Part shown: positions 23,201 through 32,300 of the stretch, one piece after another
How positions within the stretch are numbered: the first letter of the stretch is position 1
Layout: every line of letters begins with the position of its first letter
NCBI RefSeq assembly: GCF_000003605.2
Contig: NW_003125889.1
Coordinates: forward strand, 7,407 to 41,643
Direction: 5' to 3'
DNA: 34,237 bases
Source of the DNA: Saccoglossus kowalevskii
Lineage: Eukaryota; Hemichordata; Enteropneusta; Harrimaniidae
Made by a program: the position numbers and the translations under genes
The notes under the pieces: generated by a model
Told to the model about the DNA's origin: nothing
Database searches by the model: none
The model's input: the letters and a program-made list of their open reading frames with translations, nothing else

Positions 23201-23774
23201 AAGGGACACGGAGGACAGAAACCACAAACACGAAGATGATATTCTGCAGCGAATAGCTAAAGAAGTAAATGACGCAAACAGAAATCACGATCTCAAGGAA
23301 AATAACGATACACGGTTACACAGAGGAGATACCGTGGGTAGGACGGGCCACGAGAACGATGGCACCATAGTGGCGGAGCTATCCACAAAAAAATCACCCT
23401 CTGGGCAACAAAAATCTGCTTTTAGAAGCCCTTTTAGCATCGAACAAATTTTATCATCAGATTCCTCGACCCGGGAAACGAAACTGAAAAATAATAAAAT
23501 ACAGAGACTTAAGAGCAGCGTGGAGACTTCGGTATCGGTGGGTTTGTACTCGGTGTACGGGGTTGCGCAGCCGATTGGTCTACTCGTCAAAGGTGCCACC
23601 ACGGCGTCTTCACCCCCGCTACCGTCTCCGGTATCACCAATAGTGACGAACTTGAAAGGGAGTAACGTATCGGAGGATAGACAGAGTTCCAGCATTGCTT
23701 CGCTTAGGATCAGGGCGCAGGAACACAAGTACGCCATGAAAACTGAACTTGAAGTCCGCAATTTAGTTTGCTGA
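14036..23774 (+). CDS. Unc4: Unc4/UNCX paired-like homeobox gene, complete, three coding exons
   Basis: This is a nuclear homeodomain repressor. In studied animals the family controls motor-neuron, neural progenitor and axial/segmental identity. Joining 14036-14282, 15995-16176 and 22872-23774 gives 443 codons with correct phases (1, then 0). Features in order: N-terminus MMDSRLL, as in vertebrate UNCX; eh1 motif FSIDGIL (44-50); homeodomain 98-157 with W145, F146, Q147 (position 50) and N148; the family signature [20 protein letters not shown] (155-174); a charged, probably helical run (184-215); a second eh1-like motif SPFSIEQIL (329-337); QPIGLLV (376-382), matching QPLGFLV of vertebrate UNCX as I recall it; and an OAR-like [14 protein letters not shown] (415-428) near the C-terminus. 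Both ends match the family, so the gene looks whole. It is shorter than mammalian UNCX, whose C-terminus is swollen by Ala/Pro/Gly. The start was chosen because of MMDSRLL and an A at -3. Confidence 0.97.
14283..15994 (+). other. Unc4 intron 1
   Basis: A phase 1 intron of 1712 bp with GTAAGT at the donor and TTTATTTCAG at the acceptor. No coding sequence, RNA gene or clear repeat was found inside. The open frames on both strands are short and unrecognised. Confidence 0.9.
15995..16176 (+). CDS. Unc4: Unc4 coding exon 2 (homeodomain positions 1-46)
   Basis: This exon completes codon 83 (A|GC, Ser) and encodes residues 84-143: a short acidic/Ser linker, then [20 protein letters not shown] and the rest of the homeodomain up to ESRVQ. 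It ends GTTCAG|GTGTGT. The donor is slightly off consensus but is fixed by the phase-0 join to VWFQ in exon 3. Confidence 0.96.
16582..16827 (+). CDS. Short intronic ORF with a signal-peptide-like start, doubtful
   Basis: ATG at 16582 opens 81 codons beginning [17 protein letters not shown], a hydrophobic run like a secretion signal. Four further Cys are scattered through the rest. It lies in Unc4 intron 2 on the same strand. I recognise no family, and an AT-rich intron of this size will produce such frames by chance. Most likely it is not a gene. Confidence 0.12.
   Translation: MYLLLAVCVLHLQRTVAKHGDKKLPCTFVTLAQISIKCAIERCGLGHSTDHYEKWPNKLMFTKCGSGFSIQHSLVASMPLF
16889..16905 (+). repeat. Poly(A) run of 17
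   Basis: Seventeen A in a row lie within intron 2. No SINE or LINE body was recognised directly upstream, so it cannot be called a retroposon tail. Confidence 0.8.
17040..17345. promoter_or_regulatory. Candidate intron 2 enhancer with inverted TAATTG sites
   Basis: TTAATTG and CAATTAA form a 7-bp inverted repeat around four bases (17058-17075), a good shape for a homeodomain dimer or two facing monomers. About 250 bases of GC-balanced, CpG-containing DNA with few repeats follow, ending in AAATTAGGTTTACG. The function is inferred only from motifs. Confidence 0.3.
18417..18427 (-). other. Isolated tRNA-type B-box
   Basis: Read on the minus strand this is GGTTCGAGTCC, a perfect match to the Pol III B-box GGTTCGANTCC. 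The sequence 3' of it (TGCTCGG) could be an acceptor strand, and 4 of 5 bases of a T-arm stem pair. No A-box or matching 5' acceptor lies at tRNA distance, so this is not a functional tRNA. It may be a decayed tRNA or SINE head. Confidence 0.25.
19870..20600. promoter_or_regulatory. Candidate intron 2 regulatory block
   Basis: A long low-repeat stretch mixes AT homeodomain words (TTTAAATTACTTTAA near 19938, GTTTAATTTAATAAAGG near 20149) with ATTTATCTCTGCCAATCA and CpG-bearing words. It contrasts with the simple-sequence DNA around it. Evolutionary constraint is only inferred. Confidence 0.25.
21069..21080 (+). repeat. Poly(G) run of 12
   Basis: Twelve G lie in a row in intron 2. This is a rare homopolymer in AT-leaning DNA and a likely site of length variation or sequencing error. 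Confidence 0.8.
21960..22500. promoter_or_regulatory. Candidate intron 2 enhancer with PBX-HOX, SOX and homeodomain words
   Basis: This block contains TGATTAATTG (22092-22101, PBX-HOX type), GATTTATG (22177-22184, Hox/Cdx type) and several AACAATG-like SOX words (near 22078, 22229 and 22289). It also has TTTACACAC (a T-box-like half) and CCTTAATTGCGG. Density and variety of words are higher than in the rest of the intron. It lies 0.4-0.9 kb upstream of exon 3. Confidence 0.35.
22751..22780 (+). repeat. Microsatellite, three exact copies of TGTATATATA
   Basis: Three perfect 10-bp units lie about 90 bp before the exon 3 acceptor, within the zone where branch points can lie. It is a typical slippage-prone TA repeat. 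Confidence 0.9.
22872..23774 (+). CDS. Unc4: Unc4 coding exon 3 (end of homeodomain and C-terminus)
   Basis: This exon encodes residues 144-443. It starts [20 protein letters not shown], the family-defining homeodomain end, after a TTTCAG acceptor, and ends at TGA (23772-23774). The middle part (about 214-320) is hydrophilic and poorly conserved in the family. The second eh1-like motif, the QPIGLLV block and the OAR-like motif follow. No frame disruption was seen. Confidence 0.96.
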   Translation, partial: VWFQNRRAKWRKKENTKKGPGRPAHNAHPTTCSGVPIDPEELKKKEHERTERKRRKQEDKARLKALKEATKNNKDLDIKGLESLKSLDLSSSKMDFDSCKSTASESYISERDTEDRNHKHEDDILQRIAKEVNDANRNHDLKENNDTRLHRGDTVGRTGHENDGTIVAELSTKKSPSGQQKSAFRSPFSIEQILSSDSSTRETKLKNNKIQRLKSSVETSVSVGLYSVYGVAQPIGLLVKGATTASSPPLPSPVSPIVTNLKGSNVSEDRQSSSIASLRIRAQEHKYAMKTELEVRNLVC

Positions 23775-23923
23775 TCGTAGAAAAATGTTGTTTTCAATTA
23801 CACAAATTACAATATAGAGACAGTGTACAAATAACAGGAATCTCATTTTCATATTGTTGCCATGGCAATAGACAGCAAATCTTCTTTTTAAATGTTTGAA
23901 AAAAATATTGTATGTTATTTGTA

Positions 23924-23945
23924 ATATATATATATATATATATAT
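23924..23945. repeat. (AT)11 microsatellite in the Unc4 3' UTR
   Basis: Eleven uninterrupted AT units lie about 150 bp after the stop codon. Confidence 0.9.
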
Positions 23946-24205
23946 TGGGGATCAGTGGGAAGTCTCTCCCTTGAAAGGATGCTGATGATGACACTAAAGG
24001 ATAATATCGCCGAAATAGCTCACACATTTTTCCTGTAGACGACCCGAAAGTTGGAGTTCAAAAATAAGTAAACCTTTGTAAAATAGAAAACAACAATTGC
24101 ATACTTTGATTTGCATGATTGTTATTTTTATCATTGAATGAGGCGAGACGATTATCATTTTGACAACTTTGATGAGCTTTCTCAATTTTTATTATATTAA
24201 ATTTT

Positions 24206-24211
24206 AATAAA
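24206..24211 (+). terminator. Candidate proximal poly(A) signal AATAAA of Unc4
   Basis: A canonical hexamer lies in a very AT-rich tract 432 bases after the stop. Such tracts make chance hexamers common. Confidence 0.35.
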
Positions 24212-24563
24212 TATTAAATTATTGGAACAGCTATCAACAAATCAAATAGATTTAGATGATATAAGTTGAATTGTTTATACTTTAGAGGGGGGTCGGTGAA
24301 TTTTCAATAAGTTTGATAAAATCCTCCTCTGGTGAATGTCTTTCATACAGCTGCGGATATAATGTTAACAAGATTATAGCTTTGCAAAATTGATTTGTGT
24401 TACTGATTATCTGTGCTTTTACGCCCAAAAGAACGATTGAAGTCATGTGACTCAGCCCGTCCAATCACACTATATCATTTGTACTTTCTCACCATGTCAC
24501 GTGTGCAAAAGTTGTAAATTATGTTCTTTTTGTTCTTGTTGAAATGTTGAAGTCAAAGCTGAA

Positions 24564-24569
24564 AATAAA
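24564..24569 (+). terminator. Candidate distal poly(A) signal AATAAA of Unc4
   Basis: A canonical hexamer lies 790 bases after the stop, followed by a T-rich tract (24578-24606) that could act as the downstream element. Preferred over the proximal one on context. Confidence 0.45.
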
Positions 24570-24867
24570 GAATGGATATTTTATTGTTTACATTGGCATT
24601 TTTATATGCGAAACGCGGTGTTCTATTACTTTTGCGCGTTGTCCAAGTAATTCGCTGAGATTACTTAGTGCCTTTGTCGCACATGGGGACTGGTGGAAAA
24701 ACACATGAGAATACGCATGCGCATATTGTACCTCGCGCTCAAAGCTCACATTTATAAAAATCGACATGAGTTTGTCTACTCCGTTCTTATGCCCGGGGCA
24801 GAAACAGTTGATTAGAAAGCTCGGACAACTGTAATTGATTTTGACAGCTCCGAAATGGAATGACCCA

Positions 24868-24942
24868 TTTGAACAGATTCGAGGCTTTTTTTTCATATCT
24901 AGTAACGCGCATGCCTTGCCTGATAACCGCGCCACCTTGCTG
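24868..24942 (-). mobile_element. tRNA-derived head of a probable decayed SINE
   Basis: On the minus strand, GGTGGCGCGGTTATCAGG (24919-24936) resembles the GGTGGCGCAGTGGTTAGG A-box region common in tRNA-derived SINEs. GCCTCGAATCTG (24874-24885) resembles a B-box and lies about 35 bases on. The GCGCGTTACTAG between them also looks tRNA-like. The body (toward lower coordinates) and target duplications could not be delimited. Alternatively it is a tRNA pseudogene. Confidence 0.35.
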
Positions 24943-26405
24943 TGAATACAACCAAATCCGTGCTAGAAACACCTCTGTGTGTCGTCCATGCTTTTTAGGC
25001 ATCACTATCAGAACGTTACATCTGGAATTTATGTCGAGTTGGTTACTTCACTTCTTTTAAATTCAATCTTCGAAACAGTAACAACAGTTTGAGTTTGCAT
25101 GTAGTCTTGGTGACAGGCGGACACACGGAAATGAGTTGTTCAGTCAAGTTACTACATGGTAAAATATTGTTTACTACTATATAAATGCGATAATTCGGAT
25201 TACAGTATTCCTACATGTGATAGTACGATTATCCAATGGCAGCATCAAGTTCAGGTTTTTTTCTTTTCAAATTCCTACTCATATTCATAATTATAATTTA
25301 TACATTTGTCACTTGATGTAAATGAAGATATTCTATGATGAGATGATAGTATATGCGCCCGTTTTCCTCTTGTTGCCTAAAGTCAATGTTATAACAACCA
25401 GTACGAGACTATTGTGTACAAACCCGGCATTCTGGTTCTTTTTTATTCTTTGCTTACAGTTAATGAACTTTTTTGTTCCCACTTATACGTGCTACTAAAC
25501 ATCCCGGCTGAATGGAATAAAACACTCTGTGTACATCTCATTGTAACGCTTGGTTGGTTTATTCTTCCTTTTTTAATTTTCTCGTCCCTTATCAGCTTTC
25601 TTGCCTCGTCTTTGTCACGTCTTATCGAGCTCGATCCGAATCGGAGAAGGTCGCGACCCTTATGACCTTTCAAAGGCTTCGTAATAAGCTTCGAGTTGTT
25701 ATTCGCTCTGTGTTAATTGTTAGCTATGGCTGTGTGGTAGTGAGTATTCAGGAACACTGTGGGTTTCCACGACTCATAGCCACGACCAGATAAGACAAGA
25801 TATTTTCGTTTTGTTTTAAACATCACTTTGGCAATAATCGCGTCGTTGCTCAGCTTACAAAGATCTGGAGTGTTGATGATATAAATAAATCCACTATAGT
25901 GGAAGCAAAGCTGCAGTTTTCTAAATGTGTTCGCATTAACACGTTGCCGTTCATGAAAACATTGCCAACACGCTACCAATATGTCCCTCGGATTAAAATC
26001 TACCTAAGCCATGTTTAGTATACATAAGTTGATATGTTAGCAGCTGACGCCATCTTGCTATCCCCGGTTAATACACCTTGCTCACAGTACGACTTAGTAT
26101 ATGTATTTATTTGATTTGTCAACGCCTCATTTGTAACATGTACCATTATACTGTATCGTATGTTTGCAAATCACGGCGCATTCAAAAAGCACAAGTTTCT
26201 ACAACATATCACATTACCATAGAAACGTCAACATAATCGCCGTGAGGGTGGACAAGTCCTCTCATTGGCTTGCAGCTTTTTTTCATGACACACGACTTCA
26301 CGCCGTAATCGTCTTGATTTCTTGCCATTTGTACAGTACCACTCGAGAATTGAAGCCCACTAAGAAGTCAAAATAGCGACACAAGTGAGTGGCAGATGAC
26401 AGGTG
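24943..26405. other. Intergenic DNA without identified features
   Basis: Short AT-rich open frames on both strands only. No domain, repeat or RNA gene was recognised. Confidence 0.5.
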
Positions 26406-26476
26406 ATTGGCACACTGTAGTCCGTGACGTCACGCCTATGGTACGTGCGCGTGTGTTGTTGAGAGGTAGTTATATA
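26406..26476 (+). promoter_or_regulatory. Promoter-like set (CCAAT, CRE, TATA) with no attached gene
   Basis: An inverted CCAAT box (ATTGG, 26406-26410) is followed by a perfect CRE embedded in CGTGACGTCACG (core 26425-26432) and then TATATA (26471-26476). The order and spacing suit a + strand Pol II promoter starting near 26500. No convincing coding exon follows, so it may drive a non-coding RNA or be an enhancer. Confidence 0.3.
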
Positions 26477-28779
26477 CAAGATGATTGTTTGAGAGGGGTG
26501 GGTTTTATTTTAAGAGGAATTTTGACGAAATGTGACACACGTGACAACGATTTAGTAATGACCAATATATGCCAGCAGCAGTGTAACTTGTTCAGTTCAT
26601 ATTAATTCATTATATTAAAAAAAATGCGCAACTCCGCATTATACAAGTTTAATGTTGAGTGTCGTCCATGTTCACAATCTCGAAGTGCTGCCTTCTTAAG
26701 TATAGGAAATATCGTAATATTTAGCGGAACATGACCGACCTAACGGGATCTGGTTGCCTTAGAAACAGTGGAATGCAGTCAGGCTCTTAAGTTTATTTCC
26801 TAATGCACTCTATTTTTTCTTGAGAGTGGCGGGTTTGTCGCCAATAATTGGAAAGAAATTAACCGCTATAGTTGTAGCTCACTCACATATGAACATCAAA
26901 CTGTTATTTTTATTAAACGACCGCCATTCTCTTCACCCCATATATATCACCAATTATTATATTGTTTTTGAGAGGAAATGACCCAATGAACTTGAATTTA
27001 GACGGCAAATGTGTAATCAGAGCAAGCCTACTTAGTTTATCACTGAATAATATCGACTTGTCTCATCGACAACTACAACAAGAGAGATAACAAACATAAA
27101 GGTGACGTTGACGATGATGTAACCAACGCAAACACAATGCCGACGAAGAAGAGAACGAATAATTCATTACGATAATGTATCTATTTACGTTTCCATAGTT
27201 ACAAATATTAGTCCTTGTCCACCATACGCCGTGTGTACACATAGCAGTGACCGCCAGTACGTGCATATCTATGATGAGCGGACGTAGTTTACTAGTATTT
27301 TAATAAATGGAATACTCCAAAGTTTCGTAATTAATAGTTCTAAAATATAAATGTGACATTTCTGTAATACCATGTTTTTTTTAAAACTGTTATCGTCACG
27401 GTGTATTTCGCCGATACATATTTATAAATTATTGAGAGCATAGAAGAAAACATAAATTTGAACTTTAAAATGAAGTTGATTGAACGACAATCTCTCAATG
27501 CGTTCTTACATACAATCACTAATTTCGGGATTACCAATGGATACTGAGTTAGGTTAGTATAAAAGAAGTCTGGGTTGGTTACTGGGGAGGTCGAGAGTGT
27601 CAGAGCAGCTGACAGATAATCCCGAACTGAAAACAAAACAAAACATATTTTATAAATTCAATTTTGAGAAATGGAAGATCGGACTGGATGTCGTAGCGGC
27701 GTTCTCCTTAATGGGATCAGCGAAGGGAATCGGGAGTAGTACCTGCGTTAAAAGGCCACGTGGTAGGAAAAGACCTAAAACAATGTATAGTAGTCCCCAC
27801 GGACGATGGCTCGTTTTAATGTACCTGCTTTGTAGTAGTTTCTTTACATGGAAGGTATATATTAGTGGTGTTTTAACCCTCAGGGCGACCATATACGATA
27901 GCCCGTGCCGCCAAACTCTTTTCGTATACAGATTTTTATAGTGTTTTTACGTGGTATCATATTTTGTGCGCCAGAGTGCGATCAATTCCACCGAGGATAC
28001 GTCCCGGCCTACTGTCATTCGATTATTTATCGAATTAGGGGGAACGTTGAAACAAAACATCGACGCATTCCAAGTCGCTCTACATCACCGTGTTTAGCTA
28101 ATTACGTGAATCAGTCTATACGGCGGCATATTCCAATAAGAGGTAGTCCGGAATCGCCAAATGTAACTGAAATAACTTGGCGTGCTTATTATTAGGCAAG
28201 TCGTTTGTAAGAATTACCAAATTTATGAGCAAACAAATCAAGTTCAAACAAATCGAGCGTTCGTGTTTCCTTCACGGTCGCGTGTGTTTATTTATGAGGA
28301 GTATTCGCTTATCACTTATAGCGTTCAGTATTTTGAACTTATTCGAAGGTTTAAGTACGTTGTATTTTATTCGTACAGACATTTTTTCAAATATGTTTTT
28401 TTCTTATGACATGCCTCGTGGCATCCACGGTATCACACAGCCAGACACACAAAGAATTGATAACGTAGCCAAGAGGCTCCTCGAGACGGTATCGTGACGG
28501 TGGCAGTGAGCACTGGGGAATGACAGAGCTCACATGCTTTTGCCACAGAATACATGTGTCAACAGTTTGGCTGCTTGTAGTTTTTCACATCCATTTCCCG
28601 CCATTATGTACTTACCCCCTTTATACGTATATGACAGCTTGTTATTAATAAAGAGGCGTTATAACTTTGCGGCAAACGCTCGGACAAATCAGTGCTTTTA
28701 TCGCAGTTTGTCATTTTTCTTGAACATACATTCCATAATAACTGTATTACCAATTTCGGACGAGCGGGCCTAAAACAAA
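26477..28779. other. Intergenic DNA without identified genes
   Basis: The longest open frames (about 100-114 codons near 27597-27941 and 28177-28497) lack an ATG near their start or any recognised motif. A TATAAAAG word at 27558-27565 has no gene after it. Confidence 0.45.
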
Positions 28780-29224
28780 GGCGTTTTAATGATTTTTTTA
28801 CTTCATCATAATGCCAATTTTTATGACTACTTTGAGTGCTCTGTCGCTCTATGCGATATCTCTAGGGCCTTTATCAGCATACGAATTATTAATACAAATT
28901 GGCACACGATGGCCCGCTTAATAGAATTAGCTAGCATAAAACATTTGGAAAATATTCAATCAAACTAGACTGCCCCTGTTTCAATGAATGCCGAAGTGGA
29001 CCTTTTTAACCCGCGTCTAAGGCAGTTTTGTTCGTTAAATCGGCGGTGTTTAATGGTGGAGACGTTGTTAGATGAACTCAAACAAAAATAACAAGAAATA
29101 AAAAACATGTCTCGGAGTGCCTGTCGAAGTTAATTTCTTTTTGTGATTGAAATCTGTTTAAATTTCATAATGTGTTTCAAAGCGCATTGCTGTCCACGAT
29201 GTACTGATGGTTTTAAAGTTCAGT
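28780..29224. promoter_or_regulatory. Candidate downstream enhancer block
   Basis: A repeat-poor stretch with TTTTTATGAC (Hox/Cdx type, near 28818), CCTTTATCAG, ATTAGCTAGC and GTTTAATGG words among GC-balanced sequence. It contains no ORF. This is a texture-based call. Confidence 0.25.
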
Positions 29225-29258
29225 ATAGCAACAAGCATAGCATAGCAACAAGCATAAC
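29225..29258 (+). repeat. 17-bp tandem duplication
   Basis: ATAGCAACAAGCATAGC (29225-29241) is followed directly by ATAGCAACAAGCATAAC (29242-29258), one difference in 17. Confidence 0.85.
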
Positions 29259-29389
29259 TCCAAGTTCATGAAATCTGGCGTCGAGACACTCACGGTCATA
29301 TTATCGTATATTTTGAAGATTATCGTTAATTTGATTTTTTTTCGGCGTTAGCAAAGCTCCATTGGAAATTCCCTTGATTAAAATCCTGG

Positions 29390-29490
29390 TGGAGCGATCT
29401 CAATCGTGGCCGATTTATGGCCCATTTACGCAATGTAAACTATCCGTATTCCCGGAGCGGTGACTCGCCCGCCGAATCAATCTTTCTAAA
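29390..29490. promoter_or_regulatory. Candidate regulatory element with TGGCCGATTTATGGCC
   Basis: TGGCCGATTTATGGCC (29407-29422) joins a GGCC inverted repeat with a GATTTATG Hox/Cdx-type core. A near-copy, TGGCCGATATGGCC, is at 32237-32250. GC-rich sequence follows (CCCGGAGCGG, CGCCCGCCG). Confidence 0.35.
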
Positions 29491-30359
29491 GGTGAGTGCT
29501 CGGCATTCGCTACCGATATGTTATCAAGTTATCGACGACAGCTGGGCCGCTGTGGAGCGCTCGTGAAAATACCGTCATCTCGCTGGAAAAAGAGAAAAAG
29601 AAAGAGGGATTTAAGGACATATATTTTACTCAGACTCAGGCTGAAAAGAGATTTGTACATTTGTCCCAAGCGGCTGCCGAAGAGTCATTTTTTTCATATG
29701 TATGCGATATATTTTTGACGAGTGCGAGATAGCGAATCCTGATACAGGCCATCAAAAACACGAATTAATTATTCACGTCTCGTAATGGATTACTGTAGTA
29801 TGGGACTCGGCAAACATGCCTCAATATACATCCGAGGAGTGGCCAACCAAGTGTTTCTGACAAACGATGTAAAAAGAAACACACCACTCTGTAAATAGTA
29901 GTCTGGAGAAGGACGCGAATTGTCCGTGATTTCTGCAGACGCGACTCTTCGTGCATTGTCTGGCGTGTGCGATGAACCCATCTTTTTATTTTAAATTGGC
30001 CGCCTGGAATCTTAAAACAGACAATGATGGCTATCCTGCGCGCGCCATCCTTATCTATAACAGTGACGACGCGCGGGGAGGCTGCTCGACTGAGGTGTAT
30101 GTCCAGGCTCGAACAAAGAAGAACATTGATTTAATTACAGTGGAAAGTTTGCTATTAAGTAGGTCCCACAAAAGAAGTGTGAACAATAGCCATAATGATA
30201 GTTAATGCAATAGCTTTTACTTGCCTCTATACACACACATGTTAAACTTGCACTGCGACGACAATGCCTACGTGTGCTATTGATTTGATGCATTAAACTT
30301 TTGAAACCAGATTATCTTTATCTGGGACCGCACTGACTTCCAGGTTGGCACCGCGCCGG

Positions 30360-30380
30360 TTACGTCATGAATGATTTATG
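30360..30380 (+). promoter_or_regulatory. Paired TTACGTCA and PBX-HOX type sites
   Basis: TTACGTCA (30360-30367) is followed four bases later by TGATTTATG (30372-30380), the composite PBX-HOX word preferred with Hox9/10-type partners. The same TTACGTCA occurs at 9205 and 9226. Confidence 0.35.
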
Positions 30381-32079
30381 AGGAAAACACAGAATTCTGC
30401 ACTTACATTGCTTTCGCTTTCATCTGCCCCCTCACCCACGTGACAAACGACGCATCTACTATTTGGGTGGTGTTGTACGGGCAGGCGCGCGGTGTTGACG
30501 GCTGGGTGCAAAGGAACCTGTTCGTTCCACGGCTCTTAGTTCAGTAGCGTTAAGCAACCACGCTTATACAGTGAGGATAATTGGTGTAGACAGTACTACA
30601 TATAACAACGCCACTGCACAGCCCGCGACCAAATGCAGCTTATCATATGAATCAAATCAAATCAACTAGAATAAACGTATATACACGGAAAGGAAGATTC
30701 GTGAAACTGGCGAATATTCAAACAAAAATATTTGTTATCATGATCAATATCGAAAATTTTTGGTTTTCGGTATTAAACAATAAAACATCAACAACAAACA
30801 CAATTTTGTTAATCGAATTCTTCAGAATAGGGACTGTGAGTGGCAATTCTTGTTAAACGTAAAGAGTAGCGATTGTCGCGCCGTGTTGTCTTTGGTTTGC
30901 TCACGCCGAACGGGACGACCAAGAAAGCTTTTAATTTTGTCACTTATCTATCCGTCACAATTATTCACGTTGGCTACGTGACGATCAAAATTACCCAACG
31001 AATTGTTCTTCATACTTTGGACCATCGTAGTTTTACAAAAATACTGGTTGGTCTGTGAGTTTAAGCAAATTACTTGATATTTAAATGAATCAAGTTTGGG
31101 GATAAATATATCACCATGGAAACAGTCAAGTTAAACTGACTTTCTTCAAAATACAAAATATGCCAAATTATGTACGTGATCAATTTGCATTTTAATATAT
31201 ACTATATTCAGTAGAAAAAAAAAAACACTCATTCGCTCTGGTAACAAGTGTGATAATTTACAGAAAGGTGGTGTCGGGAACCCTTTGTGTGGTGGTCGAA
31301 GAAAGATGGCGACACTGAGGAACAGGAGAACGCCATTAACATTTGAAGAATGCGATGCTGTCGCATTCGAGATGTAAAAGCCATCTATACCGATCTAAAC
31401 AAACAATAAACGCACTTCGGAAAATTGCTAGAGGAGAGAGTGATAATAGGCAAGAGGAACTCGTAAACGGCACTTCATATTCGCCCGTTAACCAAATCTG
31501 ACACATACACAATTGCATTGAGCGTCAGGTTGTTGAAGCTCCGCGCCGGCAGGTCACCAATTTTTACCACTTTTAGGAACTCTTCTATTTATTTGCGTAA
31601 AATTTTGAGAAGATATATTCGTAATATGTGTGTCAAATACTAAAAGTGTCGCCACGATGCACGATTGGGGAGGGTGAAATCCTTTCGTAAGTATTCCGGT
31701 TTTCGGGGGAATGAGCCAATGAAGTTTACGTCTTGGGAGTAAGACAATTAGCTGAAAGATCGGCTACTTGATTGATCCGGATATTTGAGTAAACATCTAC
31801 TGGATTTCAATTCACTTTTTTGAACTTAGTGATCACAGGAGCGGAGAAATTACAAATTCTATGATCATGAGCATTTGGACAACCGGTCAGTTGTCACTGC
31901 GAGGCACCTCATGTACTTAATATGCACTATTTGGAGTGTCTTTATTGTGCAATGGGGACACGTACCTCGTCCAAATGAAAATAATATAACCGACTGGAGA
32001 GACGGAAACGAATGAGGATGAGCATTTGGACTGAATTGGGAGTTAAGTGAAGGGAATGGGCTTCAACTCATCCGGCTCT
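30381..32079. other. Intergenic DNA without identified features
   Basis: Short open frames only. A 10-base A run lies at 31216-31225, and a 14-bp word (ATGAGCATTTGGAC) occurs at 31867 and again at 32018. Confidence 0.5.
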
Positions 32080-32300
32080 CATTTGCCCAATACGCCATCC
32101 AATTCTGCACACTGATGGATGGATGGCGCGCTGCAAATTACCCTAACCATCTAACGAGTATTTCATAAATCTTAATAAATTCATCCGCGCATTAGCATGA
32201 ATAATTAAAATCTTGAATATAAATCACTGGACAGATTGGCCGATATGGCCACATAAATCACCCTTTACGGCCCACCCAAGGCAGTTTTAAAAAGACTTGA
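32080..32300. promoter_or_regulatory. Candidate downstream enhancer with POU, PBX-HOX and GGCC-palindrome sites
   Basis: GCATGAATAAT (32195-32205) fits the GCAT-N3-TAAT site of class III POU factors and is preceded by ATTAGCAT. CATAAATC occurs at 32164-32171 and as CATAAATCA at 32252-32260 (minus-strand TGATTTATG, PBX-HOX). TGGCCGATATGGCCA lies at 32237-32251. Of the non-coding stretches in the window this has the richest set of recognisable sites. Confidence 0.4.

Larger units (their letters stand above)
23775..24569 (+). other. Unc4 3' UTR (predicted)
   Basis: AT-rich DNA after the stop, with an (AT)11 microsatellite and an AU-rich stretch at about 24185-24225. Two AATAAA hexamers offer short (about 0.45 kb) and long (about 0.8 kb) 3' UTRs. 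Confidence 0.55.

Noticed and set aside
22746-23288. 180-codon minus-strand frame over Unc4 exon 3
   Set aside because: It is a shadow of the real coding exon in another frame, with low-complexity Phe/Leu text. Its tail reads through the TA microsatellite.
27597-27941. 114-codon + frame preceded by TATAAAAG at 27558
   Set aside because: No ATG near its beginning and no recognised domain. The TATA word alone is weak evidence in AT-rich DNA.
31867-32031. 14-bp direct repeat ATGAGCATTTGGAC at 31867 and 32018
   Set aside because: A pair of identical 14-mers is expected about once or twice by chance in a window this long, and the flanks do not match.
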